Below are positions 14,001-23,081 of a DNA stretch of 64,000 bases, piece after piece (position 1 is the stretch's first letter; each line of letters opens with the position of its first letter). Position numbers and translations under genes: made by a program. The stretch is taken from contig CM026551.1 of NCBI GenBank assembly GCA_015143295.1, positions 18,404,543-18,468,542 on the forward strand. The letters run 5' to 3'. The stretch is from Tetracentron sinense. Taxonomy: Eukaryota > Streptophyta > Magnoliopsida > Trochodendrales > Trochodendraceae. Below the pieces are notes generated by a model, which was not told where the DNA came from, searched no databases, and worked only from the letters and a program-made list of their open reading frames with translations.

Positions 14001-17000
14001 TGATTCATTATGAAATATTAATTTTGAGATTATTAATAGTAATTTATAAGTAATTATCCAAATACTTAAATTGATTAATCAAATCATAACACTCCAAATT
14101 ATGCAATTCACCCTTCAACAACCTCAAACTTCACATAGTAATTCCCTCGAAAAAAGAAAGAATGGAGTGGAATAAGAAATATAATAAGAAAAATTAAAGG
14201 TTTAAGAATATTATAGTTTCATTGGTTTTGCTTTTATCCTATTGTCAAAATTAAGTTGGACAAAACGTTGTCTAATATATAAAAAAGAGCTCCTCCAATG
14301 CAAGTTTCAATAAAAATCTTCAAAATAACAATAAAAATCCTTTAAGTGTTCCTTTAAGGTTCATGAATTCCAATCCAAAATTTAGACCTTAAAGGTGGTT
14401 TAAATAGCCCAATGGGCGGAGAAAAATAGTACTTGCTAAGAAAGAATATAGGAATTAATTAATTAAATAAAATTAGATTTTTGTGCAAAGTGTAAATTAT
14501 TATTCTACAGACACTAAGCAAATAGGCCAAAAATAAGTTGCCGATATTTGGATTATTGCCAACTTCAGGTGTTTTAGATCTAAGTGATTTTCATGCCTTG
14601 GCAGTTTTAAAATTTAATTTATTGCTAAAATCTTATAGTGGCAATAATTGGATTATTCACAAATCACACTATGAAAATAGCCTAAAAACAGTGCAAAGGT
14701 AATTGACATGATTCCACTCTGAAAACACGTTAGAATAACGTGGAGGTAATCGAGATGTCTCCACTTGGAAATTTTTCAATATTTCAATACTTAGCAATAT
14801 TTTTAAGACCAATAAGTTGAATTTCAGCGGTATATTTATTGTTATAAATGCAAACTGTAAAAACCAATTTTAACAGGTTACAAACATTTAGGTAATTTTC
14901 CACCCAATGGCATTTTGGAGTTTTTGCTAAAATAATGGATATTTTGGTATTGTTTGGAGATTCAAAGAAAACTCACTAGTAGGTTATAGGAAGTCCTACA
15001 GGCTCTATAGGGTCTGAATTTGGGTTCTTACAGTTGCTCCTCTTTGCTAAAAGCATTTGACGAAGTCCTAAAACCTGCTACATATTGAGAAAAGAAAGCA
15101 ACATGTTCTACCCATAGTTGCAGAGAAACCATGTACAAGGTGAAAAGCTCGCTTCTTGGGAAGCGCATTTGAGAAGCAAATTCGATTCAATTTCCCTGTT
15201 TTTGGGAAGCGCTTGAGAAATAATTAACAAACATTTGAGAAACGATTTATATTTCATAATTCTTAGTTACTTGCATCGTATTATTTTGTAAGTTATTTTG
15301 TTATATTGTAGTTGTACCTATAGAGTGTAAACTTAAAGTTATTTACTTCACATTAATAATTATTTATTAACCTGTGATTTCTAAATAATTTCTAAGTCGT
15401 AATAGTTTTTCCAATATCTTAAAATTTTCTTCTAACTTACTTCCTAGTTTCCCTATCGTTTCTTGCTCGTTTTTTCAAACTTATTTTACTCGCTTCCTCA
15501 AATGCTTCTTGCTTGTTAATCGTTTCTTTTACGCTTCCTTAGTCGTCTTTTAATCGTTTTTCGTTTCTCATTTTCTAAGGATTTTAGGAGCCTCGCTTCC
15601 CACTTCTCGTTTTTGATTCTCTTCTCCCTCTAGTAGCTATGGTTCTACTCTTAGGATGATCAATCTATTTGTGTGATGAAAATGATCGATGTATCATGAG
15701 CAAGGTTCTGAATGTCGATATCAGTCGACATGTCGAGCTGCGAAAAAAAGATATATTAGAAGATATATCGTTTATCGGTGGTTTTTGGAAAAAAAGGCAA
15801 AAATTGGGCAAAACATGATATGTTAATATAACTTTAAAAATAAAAATATTAAAAAAAAACAATAATGTACATAAGAGATGCAATGAGAAGAGAGCAAAGA
15901 TGTGCACTGACGAGTGACAATAATGTATGATTGATTCATATTTCATTCATGTAAATCTGAAATAAGTTATATTTTTAAAAAATCAATACTTTTTAAATAT
16001 TTCTAAACAATGTACAACTCGTGATTAAAAATATTTATATTTTTTAACAGATTAATAATTTGTTTTACTTTTAATGTTATTAAATTATATTTTATAATTT
16101 CATTTTTTTTTAGTTAAATAAGTTATATTATTTGGTCGATGTTACTAAGTATATTATTTAGAATTATTAGCTAATAATAATAATAATAATAGAACATTAT
16201 TAAAATTCTTAACTAAATAAAAGATTCATGAATTTTATGTATAATCCTTAAAATAAAAAAGGCCTTGTTTTAAAATTTTAATACTTTTTTTGAATTTGGT
16301 GTATAATAAATAACTCAATATTAACTTTTGACAAAAAAAATTAACTTTTGACACTAATTTTTGTCATTAGGTGTATAATATAATTTGGTATATAATATAA
16401 ATCAATATTAGGCCTTATATTAAAATTTTAATATTTTGTTTGAATTTTAATAATTTTTCACAGGACAAATCACTTTTGAAATTTTTTGTACTAAAAATAG
16501 TGTGAGAGTGACCCTAGCATTACCTTTATTACGTTAAAACTTAAAAATGTTTAGTGATAAGAGTGACCCTAGCATGCCCTTGTTAGGGTTACTTAATAGT
16601 TAAAACATAAGAGGGTCAATCCCCCATGCACATTCGATCAAATGTACACAAAAAAAAAAAAAGAAGCTCAGAAGCAGAGCTTGGAAAGGAAGAGAAAATT
16701 GGAGAGGGGATTACCTCGACGGCTCCTCCTTGGCTGGCTTTTGCAATTGGCAAAGGCTACAACCCACTCAACCTACGGCAACGGCGACTCAACCCACGAC
16801 AAGGTGACGACGACGCTTCACAGGTATGTACCTTCTTATTCAGTTCTTCTCTTCTCTCAAGTCTCTTTTTCCTTTTTTTCTTCTAAATCAAGGACTGAGG
16901 ACTGATTTCAGTCAGTAAGTTTTTGTTTTTTGGATAGATGTTGTTGCACCTTTAAAAAGTGAGATATCGACGACATATCGTCGCTTTTTCGGCGATAACT

Positions 17001-20000
17001 CTCGACATCATGTAAAAAATTCCTTACACCGTCTAGATGTGTCGGCAAGTGACGATACCGATGATATATTGTCGATATTTTGAACCTTAATCATGAGCAA
17101 TGAAGATTGAAACGAGGGGTCTCATACTACACCTTAGTGCGAATGAGAATGTCGATGCAAGATGCTTGATTTGACATCTCGGGCTATGAATGGATAGGAG
17201 AATGTCAATGCCTTTAGTGTCATTCAACACCTAAAAGCATGAATGGTTTTGAAAATTCTGGTGCACAGTCACTGTACGGGTACTAGTTATAAACGACAAT
17301 AATCCATTCGGGAAGTATGAGTTTTATTAGGAAAAAAGCATGGGAAATGTACCAAAATAAAATTGAAAAATAAATGAATAATTATAAATAAATAGGAAAC
17401 ATTATACCAATTACTAACAATCATCTAAAGTCATCATTAAACAAAAGAATTGGAATTATATAGTCCTCAAAATATCATCATTCACCATTGAACCATTTTA
17501 ACAAACGGATATCTTTATTCACTATTCAAAAAAAAAGTACAATACCATAATCCCCTAAACTAGAACCCCATAATATTAAAACCCTAACATAAAATTCATA
17601 CCCTCATTTAAGTTTCAAAGTTCAAATCCTAACATAAAATTCAATAATATCTTTGTAAAAATGAACTCTATATGCAAACCCTATCATACGATTCAAATAA
17701 GTAAATAAAGAGAGGGAAATCCTACAAAATTAAATTTTAATATGTAAAAAATAATAATGGGTTGCAATTTTCAATGACTTTATAAAACTTTTTTAAAAAA
17801 GTAAATATTCTTTTTGTATGCATAGTATACAAGTTTAATTCAAAAAAAGCAGTTAATATGTGTTTTATTTGAGTATCACTGTTTTAAATTCAATAGTCGT
17901 AGGCCGCCTAAAACGGTGACTCCCCATATAGAATGTGTTTTTGGTTGGTGACAAAGCTGGTGCTTGTAACTTGATAACACTTTGGGATGTCGATGTATGA
18001 AGCCTTATACAACACTCGAAAGGGATGAGATCGACGAAAGCGATGCTTGTCATGACAGTCACACAAACCCCAAGAACTCGGATGAGAATGTTGTTGTGAT
18101 GATACTACTGCATGAAATCCTGATGTAGAACCTCAGTATATATAAGAACATGTCTGACACAATATGAGAATGTTGTTGCATAAAGCCTGATGTAGACTTG
18201 TAGCATCTTGGTGAGAACGATAATGCATAAAGTATGATTTGACACCTCGAGATATATGATAATGCCATTTGAGAATGTCAATGCATAAAGTTTGATTTGA
18301 GACCTGTAAATAGGAATGGATGGATGAAGACTTATGCGAAGGGTTCACACGATAATTCAAAATGAAAGACTAAATATTGATGTTAGGGCCCTTAAACGCT
18401 TAGTTACCAAGTCGGGGTTCGGGAATTATTCATCTAGGGAAAAGTTCGAAAAAAAATCGGCAAATTTGGGAATATGTTGAGTAAGAAATGAAATATATAA
18501 AATAAGATTACTAATTATGAAAATTATAAACAAATATATTTCATATATTAGATATTTATTTGAGACTTTTTAAAAAGCAGTGAATAATTCGTGAAATTCA
18601 CGATTTTTTGAAAAAATCATTATTTATTCCAAAACTCACAATTACTTTGTGAATTAATAATTCGATGAAAAAGTAGGGTACTATTGATGGATTTTGGAAA
18701 AATCGGAGAACTTGGTAACACAATACTCTAGGGGAATGGTGACCGATGCTTGAGAAATAACAAAAGTTGAAGCCAATCACATGACTCACACAATCCTCTA
18801 AAGATGATGGTCGACGCTACGGGCTTCACACAACACAAGATAATATTAAAGACCAATGCTAAGGGTCTCACACGGTACTCTAGGAGAATGATGATTGAAC
18901 CAGGGGTCTCACACGGTATAGTAGAAAGGAGATGAAAGTTGAAGCTTATCGTGGGACTCACAAGCCTCTAAGGATGATTGTCAATACTAGGGGCCTAATA
19001 CAACTCATCGAGAAGATTAAGACTAATGTAAGGGGCCTCATAAAGGTTTTGAATCTCTATATTGCGGATATGTCACATCTTAGGAAAAAAAGATGTATCG
19101 TTTTGTAGGGAATATATCACACGTCAAGGGAAATATGAGGAAAATATGATTTTTTTCGGTGAAACTTCAAAAAATGTTAATATACATTTGAGAATTTAAA
19201 AAAAAACAAAAAAACTAAATGCATCGAGTGTGAGGTTGGATCTCCTGATCATATGGTTGAGTTTTAAAAAAATTACTGTCACCATCACACCACATAAAAA
19301 AAATCGAATTTCCCTATGCCCTTTCACACATAAAAGGGTGGTGTGTTTGTGGTTGTGGTTGTTGGATCTCCCGACCGTATGGTCTCTTGATCCCTTTCTT
19401 ATATATATATATATATATAGTCTCTCCTTATGGTGTACATAGTCCTAACTGCAACGAGTGTGAGGTTGAGTTAAACTCTTAATGAATTTGTATTATTTAT
19501 AGGTGGTGTCTTATTATAATACACACTTAATGGATTCACCTATGTAAGTGTAGAAGTGGGGTCGCTTCTTATGATAATTTAGGTGAGTTCTGTAGGGCTC
19601 TCATAGAGAACACTACTGAAATTTCAGGTTGGTGCAGGGCTGAAATGTGTCAATCGTTAGAACTCTTATAGTTTTCGAAAATGGACTCGTGTGACAGATT
19701 CACTTGATTTAGAATAAAAGTTTTTTGGTTCAAGAAATGTAATTTCACCAAATACTTAAGTCCTAGTTTGTTTACACTAAGTGCTGATTCATGTCTAAAA
19801 GACATGGACATCAATGCACTTTGATTTCACTCTTGTTCAAATCATCGGGTGAGACAGATTGTACAAAACCTGGAGTTGGTTAAATTGTGTTGTTGGAGTT
19901 ATTCAGAAATTTTGGTATTGCTGGAACAGAAATACAATAATTGATATTGCAAAATGAACTTTTACAGATCATTGGAACGTTGATTAATCTTTGCATAAAA

Positions 20001-20510
20001 GGGTTAGTATAATCAGATTGATCGTTTTGTTTGTTCTGGATATATTGGCCATAATATTAGCTACAATAGATTCAATCACAAATTTATTGGGATATACGCT
20101 CCTTTGAACTTGAATTTATTTTTACAAGTAGCATTGCTAAACTGTAGATTCCTGACAGCCCCCGTACTTCTATAGAGGTGTACTTGGAACTACTTGCTTA
20201 CACTTTACACGTTAAACATACCCATTCCATGAGACTGATTTGGTATTTTGATGACCATTCATTTCATCCCTAATGTTTTGGTGTTCATTCCACAATTTTT
20301 CTTATTGTCTACAACATGTCTAAAATGTTGGCAACGTGTTTGTACTTGGGCAGATACTGTCAGGTTGGAAATGCAGTGGCTATTCCAGTTGCACGAGCTT
20401 TAGGATATGCGTTGGGGATGGCATATCTCAAGCTGAGCGGAGGAGATCAACTACTAACCCTGCCACCCAAGTTCTCCCATTCCACCACTCTTCAGTTGTT
20501 AGAGTCTTAA
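4883..20510 (+). CDS. CMT2: Chromomethylase (plant DNA cytosine-5 methyltransferase), C-terminal part, 5' partial
   Basis: Coding exons: 4883-5001, 5081-5182, 8660-8703, 8788-8857, 8933-9036, 20354-20510 (about 198 residues). Chromomethylases methylate cytosine in CHG/CHH contexts on H3K9me2 chromatin and silence transposons. Seen in order: VLYDHRP...[67 protein letters not shown] (motif IX region), then [19 protein letters not shown] (motif X) and a tail ending [12 protein letters not shown]. Every junction keeps frame and there are no internal stops. The chromodomain, BAH domain and motifs I-VIII are not in the window, so the start codon and catalytic Cys lie further left. The family is clear. 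CMT2 rather than CMT3 rests on [12 protein letters not shown] wording and the C-terminal tail as I remember relatives, so it is an inference. The intron before the last exon is 11,317 bp and starts with GC. Confidence 0.85.
5081..5182 (+). CDS. CMT2: Chromomethylase exon B (34 codons)
   Basis: Acceptor TTTCATAG, donor GTAAGAG, phase 0 on both sides. It encodes [12 protein letters not shown] through PSGKPL, the highly conserved chromomethylase block between the catalytic motifs and the VPDYA segment. Confidence 0.9.
5527..7353. mobile_element. DNA transposon-like element, GGTTGT(C/T)AAGGCA termini, carrying LINE debris
   Basis: The left end reads ATGGTTGTCAAGGCAACG. The right end, reverse-complemented, reads ACGGTTGTTAAAGGCATCG, an imperfect terminal inverted repeat. 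Both ends carry further GCCTAGGC/GCCTGAGG words on the inner side. No clear target-site duplication was found, so the superfamily is unsure (hAT-like by resemblance to its neighbours). LINE 3' ends at about 5702-5825 and 5838-6840 sit inside. Confidence 0.5.
5838..6840 (-). pseudogene. 5'-truncated LINE 3' end
   Basis: On the minus strand the sequence ends in a poly-A (T tract at about 5840-5848) directly after TTTACCGATT, a common plant LINE 3' ending. The frame at 6400-6188 contains [20 protein letters not shown], matching the GA(I/L)WWxxWxERNxRxF block at the C-terminus of plant LINE polymerases. Stops break the frame. A second T tract at about 5702 marks another LINE 3' end just outside it. 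Confidence 0.55.
8660..8703 (+). CDS. CMT2: Chromomethylase exon C
   Basis: Acceptor TTGTATAG, donor GTGATC. It encodes [14 protein letters not shown] plus two bases of a split Arg codon. A 3.5 kb intron filled with DNA-transposon and LINE debris separates it from the preceding exon. Confidence 0.85.
8788..8857 (+). CDS. CMT2: Chromomethylase exon D
   Basis: Acceptor TTGTGTAG, donor GTATCT. It completes Arg and encodes [19 protein letters not shown] then PHSQ, the hallmark [11 protein letters not shown] block of the target-recognition/C-terminal region. Confidence 0.92.
8933..9036 (+). CDS. CMT2: Chromomethylase exon E, followed by a GC donor
   Basis: Acceptor TTTGTCTAG. It encodes [20 protein letters not shown], then [14 protein letters not shown], and the first two bases of Arg. 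The only donor keeping frame with the next exon is GC at 9037 (context AAAG|GCAGGT). A GT at 9041 would add four bases and shift the frame. Confidence 0.88.
9150..9690. mobile_element. Degenerate DNA element with inverted CAAGGCTTA words
   Basis: Near 9160 and again near 9640 the words AAGGCTTAG/CAAGGCTTATGC and GAGGCTTAA recur in opposite orientations, with TTTAAAAGACATCTAAGG at one end and TTTTAGATCATTGG at the other. It resembles an old hAT-like element. Exact ends and target duplication cannot be placed. Confidence 0.3.
9886..11250. mobile_element. Outer, truncated copy of hAT-like family A, split by an inner copy
   Basis: Starts CATGGTTCAAAGTATTTGTA, is interrupted at 9911-10888 by a full copy of the same family, and resumes at 10897 with ATGAGTATCG... 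The part after 10940 is similar to the inner copy's interior (for example CAAACTTGGATTCCTTTCAT and TTTTACAAGTTAAAAAAGG against equivalents at 10040-10170). Its right terminus is missing, so it is truncated somewhere before 11373. Confidence 0.6.
9911..10888. mobile_element. hAT-like family A, full-length 978-bp copy
   Basis: Termini CATGGTTCAAAATATCGG and (reverse-complemented right end) CATGGTTTAAAATATCG form an inverted repeat. It is flanked by a perfect 8-bp duplication GTATCGGC (9903-9910 and 10889-10896). Subterminal DNA is packed with GTATCGG/GATACG words. There is no coding capacity, so it is non-autonomous. The second copy at 52742-53729 is in the opposite orientation. The 8-bp duplication is the hAT hallmark. 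Confidence 0.85.
11373..11830. mobile_element. hAT-like MITE, CAGTGTTACC(A/T)AGGCAC termini, 458 bp
   Basis: The left end CAGTGTTACCAAGGCACG and the reverse complement of the right end CAGTGTTACCTAGGCACT form inverted repeats. Flanks CCCTCACT (11365-11372) and CTCTCAGT (11831-11838) are an 8-bp duplication with two differences. The centre is AT-rich and has no transposase. Confidence 0.75.
11840..12990 (-). mobile_element. LTR-like retroelement sequence, C-rich on minus strand
   Basis: Read on the minus strand, 12283-12062 is a C-rich run of TGTCCAACCCCATACAGC-type words, closely like the gypsy LTR interior at 51700-52080 and 57980-58260. A TATA-bearing, TTTATTTGA-rich stretch lies at about 12760-12650 on the minus strand. 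Two 94-bp tandem copies lie at about 12396-12489 and 12490-12583. Ends could not be fixed. Confidence 0.45.
13432..13626 (-). pseudogene. hAT transposase N-terminal BED zinc-finger relic
   Basis: The frame contains [20 protein letters not shown], followed by [13 protein letters not shown] and [10 protein letters not shown]. This aligns in my reading with the BED finger of plant hAT transposases (KKKVxCNYCGK...GGI.RLKxHLAGG...NVxxC), but the second Cys of the first pair is Tyr and a frameshift breaks the middle. Sequence on the minus strand down to about 13090 may continue it. Confidence 0.5.
13640..15104. other. AT-rich intron, no gene
   Basis: Very AT-rich with no supported frame. Near 14880-15040 phrases such as CACCCAATGGCATTTTGGAG and TTACAGTTGCTCCTCTTTGC look like retroelement LTR sequence, but no LTR ends were found. 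Confidence 0.35.
15113..15641. mobile_element. hAT-like MITE, CATAG(T/C)T(G/A)C termini, 529 bp
   Basis: The left end CATAGTTGCAGAG and the reverse-complemented right end CATAGCTACTAGAG are inverted. Flanks GTTCTACC (15105-15112) and GTTCTACT (15642-15649) are an 8-bp duplication with one change. Subterminal GAAGCG/CGCTTC words face each other from the two ends. It is non-coding. Confidence 0.7.
15701..17089. mobile_element. hAT-like family B, 1.39-kb copy
   Basis: Starts CAAGGTTCTGAATGTCGATA and ends TGTCGATATTTTGAACCTTA. Flanks are a perfect 8-bp duplication ATCATGAG (15693-15700, 17090-17097). Subterminal DNA is full of ATATCG/CGATAT words. Inside, 16630-16890 is a GC-richer tract similar to 38465-38700 in the second copy (36489-38982), possibly a captured or residual 5' coding region. 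There is no transposase. Confidence 0.8.
17100..19035. repeat. Field of degenerate about 60-bp repeats
   Basis: A unit like GAGAATGTCAATGCATAAAG followed by YYTGATTTGAGACCTC recurs at about 17145, 17205, 18150, 18215 and 18270. A related unit (GGGTCTCACACGGTACTCTA) occurs at 18730-19030. Copies are diverged and broken by AT-rich DNA and by the element at 18403-18719. No protein is encoded. Confidence 0.5.
18403..18719. mobile_element. Family H MITE, GTTACCAAGT termini, 317 bp
   Basis: The left end GTTACCAAGTCGGGGTTC and the reverse-complemented right end GTTACCAAGTTCTCCGATTT are inverted. The interior contains the palindromic TTCGTGAAATTCACGA. A second copy lies at 28177-28500 (same orientation). 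No convincing target duplication was found. Confidence 0.65.
19036..19220. mobile_element. Left-end fragment of hAT-like family B
   Basis: It begins AAGGTTTTGAATCTCTATAT and includes GGTGAAACTTCAAAAAATG, then TTAATATACATTTGAGAATT, matching the left subterminal region of the copy at 36489 (compare 36630-36690). It is truncated on the right. Confidence 0.55.
20354..20510 (+). CDS. CMT2: Chromomethylase last exon (motif X and C-terminus)
   Basis: Acceptor GGGCAG. After completing Arg it encodes [18 protein letters not shown], then [14 protein letters not shown] and the tail [19 protein letters not shown] with stop TAA at 20508-20510. GNAVA is the motif X signature. Confidence 0.92.
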
Positions 20511-20910
20511 TCCATTCAACCGGTCTTCTAATTTGCAGCATGCCTGATTATTTGAGCGGGTATTGTCATCTGCCTTTTTCCTCGCGCCAATAAGCTAGTT
20601 GCTTAGAATTAGAATATCTAAACGTTGTTTTCCCTGCCCCAATAACTGGAGTGGGCATTAACGTACTGAGCTTGCCAAAATTAATAACAATTGAGCCTTT
20701 TAACACCTAATACTCTCATCTTGTATGGCTACATTGAACGATCTTTCTTTTTCTTCTATCATAGGAAGATTAGCTTGACCACGAGGCTCGTATTTTTTTC
20801 TTTTTTCTTGTTTCTTTATTATTTTATTTTCTTTGAATGGGTCACCACTTGGGTTGCAATTGGTGACTTGACCTGTCAGGTGATCATACTCCGTCGGTGG
20901 ACATAATTAG
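20511..20910 (+). other. Chromomethylase 3' UTR and downstream
   Basis: No further coding. A weak CAATAAG at about 20586-20592 is the nearest polyadenylation-like signal after the stop at 20510. A T-rich stretch follows from 20740. The exact transcript end cannot be fixed. Confidence 0.35.
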
Positions 20911-21272
20911 CAAATCACTTGAGGTCAGCCATGAATGATGCTTTTTCAACACCTTCCACTCATATTTTGAGATACGGGAGGTGATAGGCAATATTTTGAA
21001 TTTAAAAAAAAATATTAGTCCTTAATTTCTCCCCAACTAAAACCTTCCATCTTTTTGCGCTGGTTTTCATTGTCATCCCCATCACAAAATTGACAACTCA
21101 CTACAAAGGCGAGAAGCATCAATAAGACAATAACAGAAAAAATGGAAAAATAGTCGGCAAACCGTTAACATATTGCATTCAAATATTCATTGACACTTAT
21201 GGCTTCATCTTCCAGGTCATTACATTTTAAACATTTCAAGTTTTTTTTTTTGGCTACAAGACGTCATTTATA

Positions 21273-21492
21273 GGGAATGGATTACCTCTGGTGGACGCCC
21301 AAGGCCCAGCCTCCGGCGTCCACACATCACCTACCATGTGGTGATAAAAAGGGGGAGAAGTGATTTCATTTTCTCCCCTGATTTTTGACTTTTCCCCAGC
21401 TGATATCTTTACCCTTTTTATCACCACATGGCAGGTGATGTGTGGACACCCGAGGCTGGGCCTTGGGCGTCTGTCAGAGGTAATCCGTTCCC
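21273..21492. mobile_element. Fold-back MITE, MULE-like, 220 bp with 9-bp TSD
   Basis: Inverted repeats of about 85 bp make up most of the element: the left arm starts GGGAATGGATTACCTCTG and contains GACGCCCAAGGCCCAGCCTC, and the right arm mirrors it. It is flanked by a perfect 9-bp duplication TCATTTATA (21264-21272, 21493-21501). A 9-bp duplication with long inverted repeats fits Mutator-like elements. The open frames across it are products of the symmetry. Confidence 0.85.
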
Positions 21493-22249
21493 TCATTTAT
21501 AAAGAGTGGAGCGTTGTCACAGAGAAACTTCTAAATTTGACTTAATTCCAGGATAAAAAAAATGGTTGGGTTTGTTAGGCCAAGAACTGTTCTATGGTAT
21601 AGATCAGAATTTGATGAGTGCTCCTCATGCTTGGTAACTAGGAGACGAGTATAAACAAGTAGGTCTCAGCTTTGCCCTTGCTTGGCTAAGCCTGATGACT
21701 AGGATGCGAGCTCAGGTTGAAATCAAGCTTGTGATGAACCTGAAGCGCCAAGGGTATAGAGTCAGGCTGTTGGCAGTGAATCTTGGATCACCGAAAGCCA
21801 AAATCCGGCAATCTGAAGCTGATCAAAGCCATAAAGATTTTACCTTTATGCATCAAATCCCATCTAGGGTTTAATGTGGGGCCACATATGGAGTGGGTGA
21901 CCTAATTATTAGATAGATCCAGAAGTAGTTTCTAAGGACATGGATGAACAATCTTGCCCATAACTTAGGAATGCCTCAAGGACTATGTGAGAGATTGAGG
22001 TGGTGATGTTCTTTTGTGATGCTGGAAAAATGGAAATAAGCTTCAATTTTGTATGCTGGTTGGGTAGAGTGAAACATTTGTATTGTGATTATATTGTCAT
22101 AATTTAATGCCATACCGCCTAATTGGATTGGTTCTCTACTTTTCTTATCTCTCTTTGGAGCAAACTTGAAGATAAATAGTGTTCGTGAACAAGCTTCAAT
22201 ACAACAAATTGAAGATATGTAGTGTTCGTAAACAAGCTTCAATACAACA

Positions 22250-22460
22250 AAAAGGGTTAATTGCAGTACAACAAAATGGGTTAATTGCAGTCCTCATTGC
22301 TCCATGCCCTTCTTTTTACCACATCAACTGTGGTTAAGATTCACTCACTCATAGGGTTAAGCAATTGAAAAAAACAAAAATTTTAATTTTAATTTTCTTA
22401 AGCTTAACCATAATTAAGGAGTGTTAAAAGGGACACGGGGATGACATTTGACTACAAAAT
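22250..22460. mobile_element. Degenerate fold-back element related to 31708-32056
   Basis: The left part contains ACTGTGGTTAAGATTCACTC. The right part contains TTAACCATAATTAAGGAGTG and GTTAAAAGGGACAC, which together are the arm sequence seen in the intact element at 31708-32056 and at 56609-57676. A 23-bp piece ending TTAATTGCAGT is duplicated at 22252-22290. Confidence 0.5.
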
Positions 22461-22545
22461 CTAATGCGTGTTGTGCTAACCACTGCCCTTATAGTGATTT
22501 TGAAATCTAAAGCTTCTTCTCAATTGTATATGCATTAGAGTTCTC

Positions 22546-23073
22546 CTAGGAAGCACTGATACGGATACGGGTACAATATGGATACGGTGAAATGGCAAAA
22601 CCTAAAAAAATAGGATATAGGTACGGCCAAGATACGTCTATAAATTTTTTTAAAAATAATAATAATACTAGATTTTGTATTAAAAGTACAAAATAACCAT
22701 TGGTTCAGTTCTGTTTATGTATAAAAAATACCATGTCCATGCAAAAGCAAAAGAAGTAGGGTCATCTCATCATCCACTAAGCAAAAAAGAAAGTCATCCT
22801 CTCATCCACTTAAGCAAAATATAAAGAAGACCATGTCCATGCAAAAACAAAAGAGATAGGGTCACACCCTCCGGGTCTCCAAGAAAAAAAATTTATTCAT
22901 GGCCGTATCCCAGCGTATCCATGCCGTATTGGAGCCATATCCGAATTAAAAAAAGATGTTTTTAAGTAACAGGATACGTCTCAGCCACATCCCATACGTA
23001 TTGGGGGTGTATCCGTATCCGATACGTATCGGATACGGGTAGAACACCTATTTGAAGTATCCGTGCTTCCTAG
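22546..23073. mobile_element. hAT-like family C, CTAGGAAGCAC termini, 528 bp
   Basis: Starts CTAGGAAGCACTGATACGG and ends CCGTGCTTCCTAG, with a perfect 8-bp duplication GAGTTCTC (22538-22545, 23074-23081). Both ends are dense in GGATACG/CGTATCC words. A second, rearranged copy lies at about 62265-62804. It is non-coding. Confidence 0.85.
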
Positions 23074-23081
23074 GAGTTCTC

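Larger units (their letters stand above)
9037..20353 (+). other. GC-AG intron of the chromomethylase gene, 11.3 kb
   Basis: Donor AAAG|GCAGGT at 9036/9037, acceptor TTGGGCAG at 20353. Joining these restores [11 protein letters not shown], the expected family sequence. The intron is almost entirely transposon relics, listed separately. Confidence 0.75.

Noticed and set aside
16626..16905. Lys/Arg-rich frames of 86-87 codons
   Set aside because: Within a family B element; two frames overlap and the reading frame is not conserved in the counterpart at 38457-38743. Kept only as a note on the internal tract.
17100..19035. CRISPR-like array
   Set aside because: Units are diverged, irregularly spaced and lie in a plant gene's intron; there are no regular spacers.
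21254..21545. Frames of 61-80 codons on both strands
   Set aside because: They arise from the two arms of a fold-back MITE.
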